From Tetradesmus obliquus (lineage: Eukaryota > Chlorophyta > Chlorophyceae > Sphaeropleales > Scenedesmaceae), in assembly GCA_030272155.1 (NCBI GenBank), contig CP126191.1:7214501-7278500 (forward strand): a stretch of DNA of 64,000 nt, read 5' to 3'. The position numbers and the translations under genes were made by a program. Position 1 is the first letter of the stretch. The number at the start of each line of letters is the position of its first letter. The notes under the pieces were generated by a model. It was not told where the DNA came from and searched no databases. It saw nothing but the letters and a program-made list of their open reading frames with translations. Below, piece by piece: positions 47,981 through 58,500 of the stretch.

Positions 47981-50425
47981 ATGGCGCACGCTAGCATACT
48001 CTCGCAAAGAGCAACTGGCTGTAGGCTAACCAAAAGTCAGACCAGATGTGCCAGCGCACGAATGCATCTGTCCATCCCGGCGCCGTTCGGAAGCAGCAGC
48101 AGCAGCAGCAACTGCAGCAGCAGCAGCCTGGCAGCTCGCGCTTCACCACCCAGACTCGTGGCCAACCGCCGGGTGGTTGTCCAGGTGAATTTCTGTAGCA
48201 GATGGTTTGCTCTTGAGGTATGATTCTGGCTGTATCATGTCCTCAACAGCTGGTGCGCACTGCAGGTGGCCAAGCCTAGCAACCCCTCACCTTCACCAGA
48301 TAGCAGCGAGCCCAGCAGCAACGTACCTAGCAGCGCACCCACCAACGAAAATGCGGCAACACCAATCTACAACGCTGCTGACAGCGCCCCAGGACCCCCT
48401 ACAGCAGCAGCAGGCTCAGATGCAGCTGATACAGGTAGCAGCGGTGCTGTGCCTGCTGCGCCCTCAGTCACTGGTGGCGGCGGCGGTGGTGGTGCGCAGC
48501 GGGCAGCAGCAGGTGGAGGCGGCGGCGGCGGAGGCGGCAACCAGTCGGTGAGTGTCGTGTCCGTCAGTGTCGGGGCTCGTGCGCAGCATAACGGCAACGA
48601 ACGAGCTTGCAGGCATGAGGCATGGCTGCTGTGCAGCTGGTGCTTGGAGGTGCCCTGGGCTGCTGCTGCGGCCTCCCAGACTTGACAGTACTAATGCCAA
48701 CAACACAGATCCAGTGAATCCTTAGCAAGTGCATTTGTGTACGCTACATGATTTGAATGTCGCCGCCGTCTTTGCTCACAGCAGATGTCTGTCACTGTAC
48801 CGCCCATCCATATGTTTGACCCGCGCCCACAGGTTGCGCTGCTCACGCGCTTCAACGGCGTGGGCTACACCTTTGTGCTGGCAGGCTTCCTCAAGATCGT
48901 CACAGTGGGCGGCCTGGCCGCGTCATCGCCTGTTGACACCGCGCGCACCGCCTTTGGCAAGGCCAGCCCGTACCTGATGGTGCCTGTGGGCCTGGCCATG
49001 TGCTGGGTGGCCAAGCAGGTGAGGTGACAACAGCGCAGCACGCCATGCGGCTGCGGCTGCTGCTGCTGACATGGGCTGCTTCAGGACGGGTGCTGTTGTG
49101 GCAGGAGGCGCTGCCAGCAGCAGATGCTTGAGCTTTTGTGAGTAAAGACTTTGGTGGCTACAACGGACGTGTGCTGCTGCCACTACTGCTGCTGTTGCAG
49201 GTCACTGATACTGGGCTGCATGAGAGCAAGCGCTTTCTGCAGTATATGGTGGGCGTGCTGGTGCTACTCTACTTTGGGCTGGTCAAGCTCATGTTCAAGT
49301 GAGGACCAGGCGGGACCGCAAGGGGCAGGGCTGCTGCTGGGGTGTCATGGGGCAGGCTGCTGGTACTTGGGCTATGGGTCCTGCAAGCCAGTCAGTCATG
49401 CAGCTGATGGTGCAAGCCAGGCGTGCCGTGCTGCCTGCCAGCTGCAGCTGTTGCATCCTGTTCCTTGTGCTGCTGTGCTGCTCAGGCAGGCGGCGTCACT
49501 GTGGCATGCTTGACACCTGGTGCGCTGTTGCCGTGCTGCAGGTATGAGCCTGACAGCGAGTGGGTGCGGCGGCCGCGGCCCCGCCTGCCTGGCCCCATGT
49601 CAGACCTGAGGGCGCAGCTGGGGGACAAGGACCTGCTGGCAGGTGAGGCGGCAGCACGCAACACGTGCTATTACTGACAGCCAGGCCTTGGTTGTATTTG
49701 TGCGTAACCATGCGTGGACAGGGGTAACAGGCACTGTCTACGAACCCATGATCGCTGTTCTGCACTTTATGAGCAGATGGATCACCATCATAGGCTGTTT
49801 CTGCTTGCTTACACCTGCTGACCTGCACCTGCGCTGCTGCTGCCGCTGCTGCTGCAGGCGCTGGCGCGCTTGCCGACAGCCGCTCCTACCAGCCTGACAA
49901 GCCGGGGCGTGAGCTGTACGATGACGTGGCCTGGTACGAGGGCCGCTACCCCTCACAGCTGGCTGAGGGCAGGCCGCGCGGCAGCAGGGGCGCGGAGCGA
50001 TCTGCTCGCATGAGCGCGCGCGCTGCAGCGGCAGCAGGCTCAGACACAGGTGAGCATGCCAGCAGTGCAGCAGGTGCAGTGCTGGAGGTGCCACACGCGC
50101 AGCTGGTGTCAGCTGCTGCTGCATTGCTTGCGTAAGGCCGTCGACACACGCAAGCGTTGTGCGCTGCCCAATGACGCCAACACATGCTGCGCCTGTGCCA
50201 AGCACACGCCGCCAGCACGTTTCCACTCAAAGCTGTTGTGCTGCGGTTGCCTGTGCCTCTGTCCCTGCCTTGCACTTGCGTGCAGACGCGGAGTATGCCG
50301 AGTATGCGGCAGGCCTTGATGACTACCTGCGCACACGAGGCGCTGCGGGGCCCGACCCTGACCGCGCGGACCGCCCAGTAGCAGCCAAGGTGGCCAACAG
50401 GCGCAGCTATCTGTCCGACAAATGA
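47981..50425 (+). CDS. Putative plastid membrane protein of unknown function
   Basis: The model has seven exons: 47981-48184, 48266-48547, 48785-49018, 49201-49298, 49542-49642, 49858-50049 and 50286-50425. They give 1251 nt (416 aa), in phase. Residues 1-68 are rich in Ser/Ala/Arg with almost no acid, a good chloroplast transit peptide. A disordered Ser/Pro/Ala segment ends in a Gly9 run. Then three hydrophobic stretches follow: about 185-205 (VLAGFLKIVTVGGLAA), 222-236 (LMVPVGLAMCWVA) and 252-270 (YMVGVLVLLYFGLVKLMF). The C-terminal 140 residues are soluble and charged with RPRPRLPGPMSDLRAQLGDK. I do not recognise the family. Thylakoid or envelope location is inferred from the transit peptide and membrane spans only. 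Confidence 0.65.
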
Positions 50426-51452
50426 GCAGCGCTGCTCTGCTAGCCGAGCTGCGGAGTGGCAGAGGCGCACAGCTGGTGCTGGCTGGGCCTGGCAGGCAAG
50501 GGCTATGACTGCACGCGGGGGCGTGCAAGATGGCGCTTGAGTATCGCGCTGGCAGGCTGCTAGGATGGTTGTGGAGGGTGACCAACGGGACCTGCTGATG
50601 CAACGTGCCAAGCAGTGCATGGTATCAAGCTCCTATGGTGTGGCCGCAGCACTGTTGCTGAGCGGTGATGACGTCCAGGTCTGGGTCATGCGTCTGTGGG
50701 GTTGGCCACATTTTGTCGAGCGGCTCTTGCTGTTTTCCTCGTTACGTGCTTGAGCTGGTGGGCGGCCCCTGCGAAGATATAGCACCGTTGCTTTGCGCAT
50801 GTCGAACTAGCGTGCAACGGATGGTGCCGCAATGCCAGGTTGTGTGCTGACGTCTGTTTGAGAGCCTGGCAACGGCTTAAGGTTTGACGCGACTGATGTG
50901 TGTTTCTGATCGTTCTGAGCTTGATCTTAGTTGGGCTGACTGTTGCCTGTGGAATTGAGCTTGTCCCCTGCTGGGCTAGGCCTGGCCTGTGAGAGTCCTG
51001 CAAACACGCGCAGTGCCAGTGACTGAGCTGCTTGCCTGTACATTACCATGTTGGCTGGGGACGAAAGTCTTTGTGTGTATTGTGTTATCCTGTTCAGTGC
51101 ACCTACAAATTTTGTTTACGCTCATGTGGATATCAGGTCCACTGGCAGTTTTGTGTTACTCCAGGTTACACCCTGAGCCCCGCGGTTGTCATGACGCTGA
51201 AATGTTATGCTGCTTTAGGTGAACCTCAGCTTGCCGAGGCAACAAACGTGCTCTGTATCGCTTACTCGCTCCTGTGCTGCAGCTTGTATGCCTTTACCAT
51301 TGAAGCCACAAAGCAAGACAGCAGCAGCAGCAGAGCACGCTGTCAAGGGGTTCCCCGTCGCGTGTGAACACACCTCTGGGCATATCTACAGCGAGGTTGA
51401 CTGCTTTGAGCTTACTGTTACCTCTTGTATCGTCACACAGCAACCAGCAGCA
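50426..51452. other. Intergenic: 3' of the plastid gene, 5' of uS17m
   Basis: About 1 kb between two plus-strand genes. The base composition falls toward AT from about 50,750. The uS17 frame stays open upstream, with an in-frame ATG at 51288, but that extension is acidic and unlike a presequence. Nothing else recognised. Confidence 0.5.
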
Positions 51453-51926
51453 ATGGGCGGCAGCAGATTTGTAGGAAGGGTGGTCTCGAACCGCATGCAG
51501 AAGACCGTAGTGGTTGCTGTAGACTATGTAGTATGGCGACCCAAGATCAAAGCTTATGAGAAGCGCACATCCAAGCACTTTGCGCACGATGAGCGGCAGA
51601 AGTGCGACATAGGTGACACAGTTCGCATCAAGTCTACCAAACGGCTCAGCAAGCACAAGAGCTACGCAGTGGAGGAAATCCTACGCAAAGTCAACGTTTA
51701 CAGCCCGGAGTTCGGCGCACAGCAGGTAGCAGCAGCAGAGGCAGCAGCAGCAGCAGGTAGCAGAAGCAGGGTGGACATAGCTGAGGAGCAGCACAAGCAG
51801 GCACAGGAGAGGTTGTTACACCTGCACAGTCTGAGAGCAGAGTACAACCAACACCAAGCAGCGGCAGAGCTTGCTGGAGGCAGCAGCAGCAGCAGCACTA
51901 GCAACAGCACCTCGCAAGGGAGCTGA
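51453..51926 (+). CDS. Mitochondrial small-subunit ribosomal protein uS17m
   Basis: uS17 is an OB-fold protein that binds 16S-like rRNA early in small-subunit assembly. This is a single-exon gene of 157 aa. The core GRVVSNRMQKTVVVAVD, RTSKHFAHDE, CDIGDTVRI and RLSKHKSYAVEEILRK matches the bacterial type as found in plant mitochondria, not the cytosolic eS11-like form. The C-terminal 65 residues (Ala, Gln, Ser-rich, with one helix) are extra; bacterial uS17 is about 84 aa. I chose the ATG at 51453 because it opens directly on the OB fold. An in-frame ATG at 51288 would add 55 residues. A plastid site is less likely because no transit peptide is seen. Confidence 0.83.
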   Translation: MGGSRFVGRVVSNRMQKTVVVAVDYVVWRPKIKAYEKRTSKHFAHDERQKCDIGDTVRIKSTKRLSKHKSYAVEEILRKVNVYSPEFGAQQVAAAEAAAAAGSRSRVDIAEEQHKQAQERLLHLHSLRAEYNQHQAAAELAGGSSSSSTSNSTSQGS

Positions 51927-53595
51927 TGCGCTGTGCCTGTTACATTGGTGCAAATGTGCGTCGCCTCCAGCAATCAGTGCAGCATAACTTTCAGCTGCCT
52001 GCAGCATAACCCTTGCACCAGCTGTGGCCCGCAGCAACCAGCACGCAGCTGCGGAGGGCCATCTCTGCCAGCACAACTGCAGCAGGCTGCTTGCGGCTGT
52101 GCTCTGTTTCCTATCAGTTGTCACCAGGGAGACCGGGTGGCCCCATGGACCACAGCAAGATACCTGTCTGGAAGTGTCAGAGATTTGGGTGTGAGCTTGG
52201 ATTGTCGGCATGCAAGGCAGATACAGCAGTGCTGTGAGGCCATCTTTCAGGTGTGGTTTTCCCCTTTGTACTGCCGCAGCAGCAGCCATGGCACTGCAAC
52301 ATGTGCTGGGGGCCTGCACTGCACTGATGCGAGAGGCTGGTCGTGATCAGCAGTGGGTGGCTTGAACGCGGCCACATGACTAGCATGCTGCTGGCAGATC
52401 AGCTGTAAGGTCCGATTTGTGGGAGGCAGTGTTCTCTTGTTTGATAGATGGGTGCAGAGCTTACTCTGTTTGCTCGATTCTTGTGTGCATGATCTAACTA
52501 TGCCGGCCATTGTGCTGTTCATGCTGGCACTGGTCTTATTGCAGCATGGGTTCACAGCACATTTGCACAGGCGGGGGCGGTGGTGAACCCCTGTCAGTGC
52601 TGCAGCTTGTCAGTGCAAGCCAGCAGCTGCATCATGGCCGTGGCGTTCATGCAAGTCGTGTTACGCGTCTGCTGCTCTACTAGTGCAGGGACTTGTAGAG
52701 TTGTGGACGTGCCCATGGCACTGCATAGCTGGTGTGGCTTGTACCGTGTGCACCGCATGGCATGCTGTGTAAAGGAACGGCGCTGTCAAAGCAAACTCTG
52801 GTATCACTGGCTGAAGCAACCAGGGTGGTACATATGTTGACCGCACATGATCAAAGAACACAGCGATGTATGCCTGCAGACACATGCCAAAATCATGCAA
52901 GAGATGTAGCCCAACAAGGCGAAGCACGCAGCACAAGAGCATTGTGGAGCATTGTACAGCATTATACAGCATCCCCACCCCACCAGCCGCTGATGCTGGT
53001 GCATGGGCGTGTACCGGCTGCACGCCACCGCCCCGGGCTGGGCCAGCACAATGTCAAAGTGGCCACCTCACAGCACATAGGAAACAGCTGTTGGCGCAGC
53101 ACAGGACCGTTACTCAGCAAGACAGCAAACCAGTTGGGCTGCACGCAAGCAACTGCACACGTCAGGCGAAACTGGCCAAGAGCTTTGGCCTGATTGAGTG
53201 CAGTTGCTGAGCACTGTTGGCGAGTGGCTGGCAGCCTGTCAGATGGCACCACCAATGGTGGCAGCCGCACAAGTCTCAGCTGCACTGGTGAGCACTGCGC
53301 ATGCCCAACTCCCACCACACATCACACCTGACACGCAGCTGGAGTACCGTCAGCAGCTGCTGTTAACATGGAGTTTGCAGAGTTTTTTTAGCATGTGAAG
53401 CAGATGGAAGTAGTCGAACGAAGTGGCCTTAGCAGCGTCACCCATGCTCATGCTCCACATGCCACCACAGCAATTGCTGCAAGTTGCAGTGCAGGCATAC
53501 TGAGCCCATGCTCTGCAACAGCCAGCTGCCGCTGCTATGAGCAAACACCAGCCAGCCACCAAGACACGCAGCCTCCGCAGGCCTGTGCAACGATC
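51927..53595. other. Convergent intergenic region
   Basis: 1.67 kb between uS17m (plus) and the MOCS3 stop (53596, minus). Several short ORFs exist on both strands, none with a motif or a chain of phase-matched exons. A TGTAA lies at 52404-52408. Nothing further supported. Confidence 0.5.
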
Positions 53596-53779
53596 TTACA
53601 GCACAGGCATGGCGCTGTCCACCTCAGCCGCCCACGCCTCATAGCCGCCCACCACATCCACAGCAAGCACGCCAGCCTGGCGCAGCCGCTCCACTGCCAG
53701 TTGCGAGTGGTTGCCGCGCCTGCACAGCACCACCACATGCTGGCTGCTACTGCTGTTGGATGTACCATTGCTTATGCTG

Positions 53780-53814
<35 letters not shown>

Positions 53815-55344
53815 GTCGTGCTGCTGTGCTGCTGCGCTGCTTGCCCCGCACAGCGCCAGCACCTCAGGCAGGCGCTGCTCCAGCTGCAGGTAGGGCACGC
53901 TCACCGCGCCACGCAGCGACATCACCGCAAACTGCTCCGGTGGGCGCACGTCCAGCAGCACCAGCGCCTTTGCACCCTCGTCTGGCTGCTGCTGCTGCTG
54001 CTGCTGCTGCTGGGGAAGGCCGTCCTGACGTGCGGTCCCATCTGCTGCTGCTGCTGCTGCCTGCAGCAGCTGCGCAGCCTGCGCTGCCGTGAGCCGCTGC
54101 TCGGGCGGCAGCACCGCCAGCGGCACCGGCGGCCCATCATTTGCAGTCTGGCCGCCAGTGAACGCCGCGTAGTCATACGCTGCCACGCCCTCCCTGGTCA
54201 TGCCTCCCTCGCCGCATGCTGCGCAGCCCGGGGCCTTGCCCCGCAGCTTGATGCTGCTGAAGCGGCCTGCCAGCGCATCATACAGCAGCAGCTTGCCTGC
54301 CAGGGGCTGCCCCACACCACCCACCAGCTTGACTGCCTCTACTGCCTGCAGCACGCCCATCACACCTGGCACCGGGCCTAACACCCCTGCATCAGCACAC
54401 CGGCTGCAGTTGGCGGCGGCTGGGCACTCCGGGAACAGGCAGCGGTAGCAGGGGCAGTTGCTGCCGGCGTTGTAGACGGTCAGCTGGCCGTCTGTGCCGA
54501 CTGCTGCTGCCGATACGAGCGGCACGCCACATGCAACGCAGGCGTCATTAATGAGGTAGCGCGTGGGCGCATTGTCGCTGGCATCAATCACCACGTCATA
54601 CTGCGAGATGATGCCCACTGCATTGCTCGGGGTGAGGCCCTGCAGATGTGTGTCCACTGCCACTGAGGAGTTGAGTGCGGCTACTGCTGCTGCTGTTGAC
54701 GCCGCCTTGTGCATGCCGAGGCGCTGCTCACTATGGCTGACCTGCCTGTGCATGTTGCTGAGCTCCACCACATCATGGTCCACCAGGCCCAGCTTCCCCA
54801 CGCCTGCAGCTGCCAGGTACAGTGCTGCAGGCGAGCCCAGGCCTCCGCAGCCCACTATGAGCACGCTGCTGCTGCAGAGCCGCCCCTGGGCTGCAATGCC
54901 AAAGCTGGGCAGCAGCAGCTGGCGGCTGTAGCGCTCCACTTGCGCCTTGGAGAGGCCATGCAGTGCCTGGTGTGGGTTGCTGTTGCTGCTGGCTGTTGCC
55001 TGCTCTGCTGCCGCTCCTTCTGACTGCTGCTGCAGACTTCCTGCAACTGCTTGACTGGGGCATGCAGAGCATACTGCTTGGGCTGCACAACCATTGCTGC
55101 TGTTGTCATGCGTTGAAGGTAGTGCTGCTGCTGCTGCTACTGCTGCTGGTGCCACGCCATCGGCTGTCCTTGCGCTAGTCGCCAGTTGCGCCCTCAATGT
55201 AGCTAACTCTTCGCGGAGCAGCGCGTTGTCATGCCGCAGCTGTTCCACGTCTGCCATGGTGCGGTTGCTCAGGTTGGCACCGGTTGTAAACGTTCTTTCA
55301 CCGCTTAGCGTGTTATCTCCATCACACGCCAAATAAAAGTTCAT
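53596..55344 (-). CDS. MOCS3/UBA4/CNX5-type adenylyltransferase and sulfurtransferase
   Basis: The enzyme adenylates and then thiocarboxylates the C-terminus of MOCS2A (molybdopterin synthesis) and URM1 (tRNA 2-thiolation). It is one exon of 582 aa. A start at ATG 55257 (MADVEQLRHDNALLREEL) would give 553 aa and looks more like the known coiled-coil N-terminus. The E1-like domain spans about 133-380: ATP site GCGGLGSPAAL (166-176), DHDVVELSNMHRQ, VIDASDNAPTRY, zinc Cys pairs CYRC (299-302) and CAAC (374-377), and the catalytic region CADAGVLGPVPG (Cys316). The rhodanese domain (about 465-582) has LVLLDVRPPEQF and active-site CRRGNHS. Low-complexity Gln and Ala/Ser runs separate and interrupt the domains. 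It has no introns, unlike most neighbours. Confidence 0.9.
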
Positions 55345-55515
55345 TAAGCGTACACAGCAAGCAGAAACTTCAGCTTGGACAGGACTCAGTGGCCTCTTAG
55401 TGACCTTTCAGAGGGTCAGTCAGGCTAGGGTTCTGGGACAAGGAGGAGACCTCTGGAGGTGCACCACAGGCAGTTACACCTGCCACACCGTCGTTGCGAC
55501 CCTGACAACCCTCTG

Positions 55516-58500
55516 TCACCGCACGCACACGTGGTGCTGCCCTAATCCACCCAAACTGCTGCTGCTGCTGCCGACATCAGCACACGCCAGGTGCGCTGCA
55601 GCAATCGCACCGCCTGGCCCGCCACCGCCACCATCACCTCCCGCTGCCCCGCTGCCACCGCTGCTGCCCAGGCTGGAGCCACCCCGCCCAACACCACCCT
55701 GGTTGCCGCCTGCTGCCCCTGGGTCAGCTGCGCTGCCTCCGGCGGCACCGCCAGGCCCCGCTTGATGAGCTGCTGCTGCTGCTGCTGGCGCGCCATGCAC
55801 CTCCACCAGGTTCATGATGGCGTCAGCAGCCTGGCGTGCAATGTCCAGCACGGAGGGCAGGTCCCACAGCCCTGCCTCAAAGCCCACAGCAAGGATGAGC
55901 TGACCCACGCGGTGTGCAGCAGCCAGCGCTGATGCACTGATGGCACTGCTGCCAACAGCAACTCCAGTGCCAGCTGCAGAGCCACCAGCAGCCGCGCCAG
56001 CCTGACCAGCAGCACCAGCCGCCGCTGCTGCTGCTGTGGCGGCCGAGCGTGCCTTGGCTTCCGCTGCTGCCTCTGCTGCTGCAGCGGCGGCAGCTGCCCG
56101 CCCCGTCTTCTGCAGGTATGCCTCATTCGCCTCTGCCACTGCCGCCCAGTGGTCAGTCAGCGTGATGTACTCCTGCACGCCATCTGCCAGGTCTGCCCTG
56201 TCGTTGGCCCTGCTGCTGCCCTCCGCCGCAACAGGCACCAGCTCCACTGCAGAGCTGGCACTGTTCTGCGTGCCTGACTCCCCAGGCGAAGGGCCACCAA
56301 TGGGGGCTCGTGCAGCAGCACGCGTCCCCGGTGCGCGTGCTGCAGGTGCTGCCATAGAGCCCGGCCCGCCTGCAGCGCCGCCAGCCGCACCCCCTGCTGC
56401 CGCCCCGCCCGTGCCGGCCGCATCTGCAGCTGCCGCCGCAGCCACCGCAGCGCTGGCGGCCGGCGAGGTGTTGAGTGTGAGGTTGCGCAGCGTGGTGTTG
56501 AAGCCCTGCGTCTTGACAAACAGCAGGTTCATGCTGGCCACTGCCTCCAGCTTCTCAGCCAGCAGCCGCACCGCAGTGAAGGCGTAGTCCAGGGCAGCCA
56601 TGGCTGACGGCGCCGCACTGCCCGCGGCCTTGCGCCGGCTGGCACGCTGCACCATCTGCTGCTTGGCCAGCTTGGCGCAGCTGCGCACGGTGTTGGCTGC
56701 CTCGCTGAGGTTGTTCTTGTAGGCCTGCTGCTTGCTGATGCTGGCCACGCCCACGCCGCCGCTGCCCGCGAAGCTGTGCGCCCACTCCAGGTACTTCATG
56801 CCGCTGGACAGCTGCAGCAGCAGCGCGCGCACGTCCCAGCCGTGGCTGGCAGCCAGCTTGGCGGCGCTGCTCTTCAGCGTGGACGCCTCCAGCTCCAGCG
56901 TGGCGCTGCTCCTGCGGGAGGGCAGCCAGGGACCGGGCGAGCAGCAGCAGCAGCAGCAGCCAAGAGCAGCACTGAGGAGCAGCTCAACCACTACTGAACC
57001 GACAGCACATACTGCAATGCAGGCAGCAGCAGCGGCCTGCAGCGGATGCAAGGCAAGGCATACCGAACTGAGGGCAAACCACATGCGCAGCAAGGGCGTA
57101 CCCAACATACGGTGAGGGCAACTCTGCGCCAGCAGCCCCTGTCAGCTCACTTGAATGACGCAGTGTCCAGCGTGGACAGGTTGTGCTGCAGTGCCTCCAG
57201 CGCCACAGTCTGGTACTCGGCGTTGCAGTGCCCAGCCTCCACCACGCTGGAGCGTGCAGCAGAAGCAGGAGAGCCCACCACAGGCCCGGGAGACAGCGGG
57301 GCCATATGTGGTGGCGTGCGGCCCCGAGCAGCAGCACCGCCTGCACTGCCAGGCCCCCTGTCTGAGCCGGCTGGCGACACCTGCAGCTGCGGCGGCCGCC
57401 GCCCAAACTGCCGCCCAGTGCTGCCGCTGCGTGCACGCGCAGGCTGCTGCCCCGATGCTCCTGCGGCTGCAGCACCTGCGGCGCCGCCCTTGTGCCGCTG
57501 CCGCTCCTGCTGCACAGCTGCAGGACTGTCCCTGCCGTGCTGCTGCTGCGCGCCTGCTGCTGCTGCTGGTGTGGGTGTGTCGTCGATCTCCATATCCACG
57601 TCCAGCTCCTCAGGCAGCACGCTGCTGGGCAGCCGGCCCCCAGGCAGCCCCGCACTGCCGCTGCCGCCGCCACCACCCTGCCAGCTGTCCCCAAGCATCG
57701 CAGGAGGCGTCAGCGCCGCCTGCTGCTGCTGCTGCTGCAACCCTGCGGCACGGCTGGCCCCACCGCGCGCTTGGCTGCCAGATCCCTGCTGCTGGCCGGG
57801 GCGCTTCTGGCTAGCAGCAGCTGCTGCTGCACCACCAGCGCTGCCGGCAGCGCCTCTCTCCGAAGAGCCTCCTGCTGCTGAGTCCCTGCGCAGCCGCTTG
57901 GTGCTGTGGCTGTTGTCCGGCGAGGAGGCGCGGTGGCTGCGTCCGCCTGCAGCGCTGCTGCGCCCGGCAGCAGCTCCGCCTGCGCTGCTGGTTTGCTTGG
58001 CTTCCGAGCCGCCAGCTTTTGCAGCAGCCGCCTCGCCGGGGCCTGCCTGCAGCAGCAGCTTGGTCTTGGCGTCCCACTTGTTGCCGTACCTGTCATGCAC
58101 GAAGCCATCCCTGCCCCGCCAGTAATGCAGTGCGGGGTCTGCTGGTGGAGGGTTGGGGCAGTACATGGGGTTGGTGAAGCTGCCGATGCGCTTCTCAACC
58201 CCGTCTGGGCGCTTGCCGCTGCTGCTGCTGCCGCCTGCTGCTGCGCCTGCCGCCTGCTGCTTGTCCTTGAGCCTATCTGGTGGCCCCACTGCAGCGGCTG
58301 CTGGCTTATCTGCCTTGTCCCTTGAGCGAGCTGGCTCCCTGTCCCTGCTCCTGTCCCTGCTCCTGTCCCTAGCTGCCTCCTTGTCCCTGTTTCTGCTCCG
58401 GTCCCTGCTCCTGTCCCGACTCCTGTCCCGCGGCGCTGGCCGCTCCCTGCTTCTGTTCCTGGCTGTGTCCCGTTCCCTGCTCCCGTCCCTGACTGGCTCA

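Noticed and set aside
51219-51452. N-terminal extension of uS17m
   Set aside because: The upstream frame lacks an ATG until 51288 and the added part is acidic, unlike a presequence; left as an alternative start.
57046-58125. Long plus ORF of 359 residues
   Set aside because: It is the mirror of the low-complexity RS protein on the other strand and has only Ala/Pro/Cys runs.
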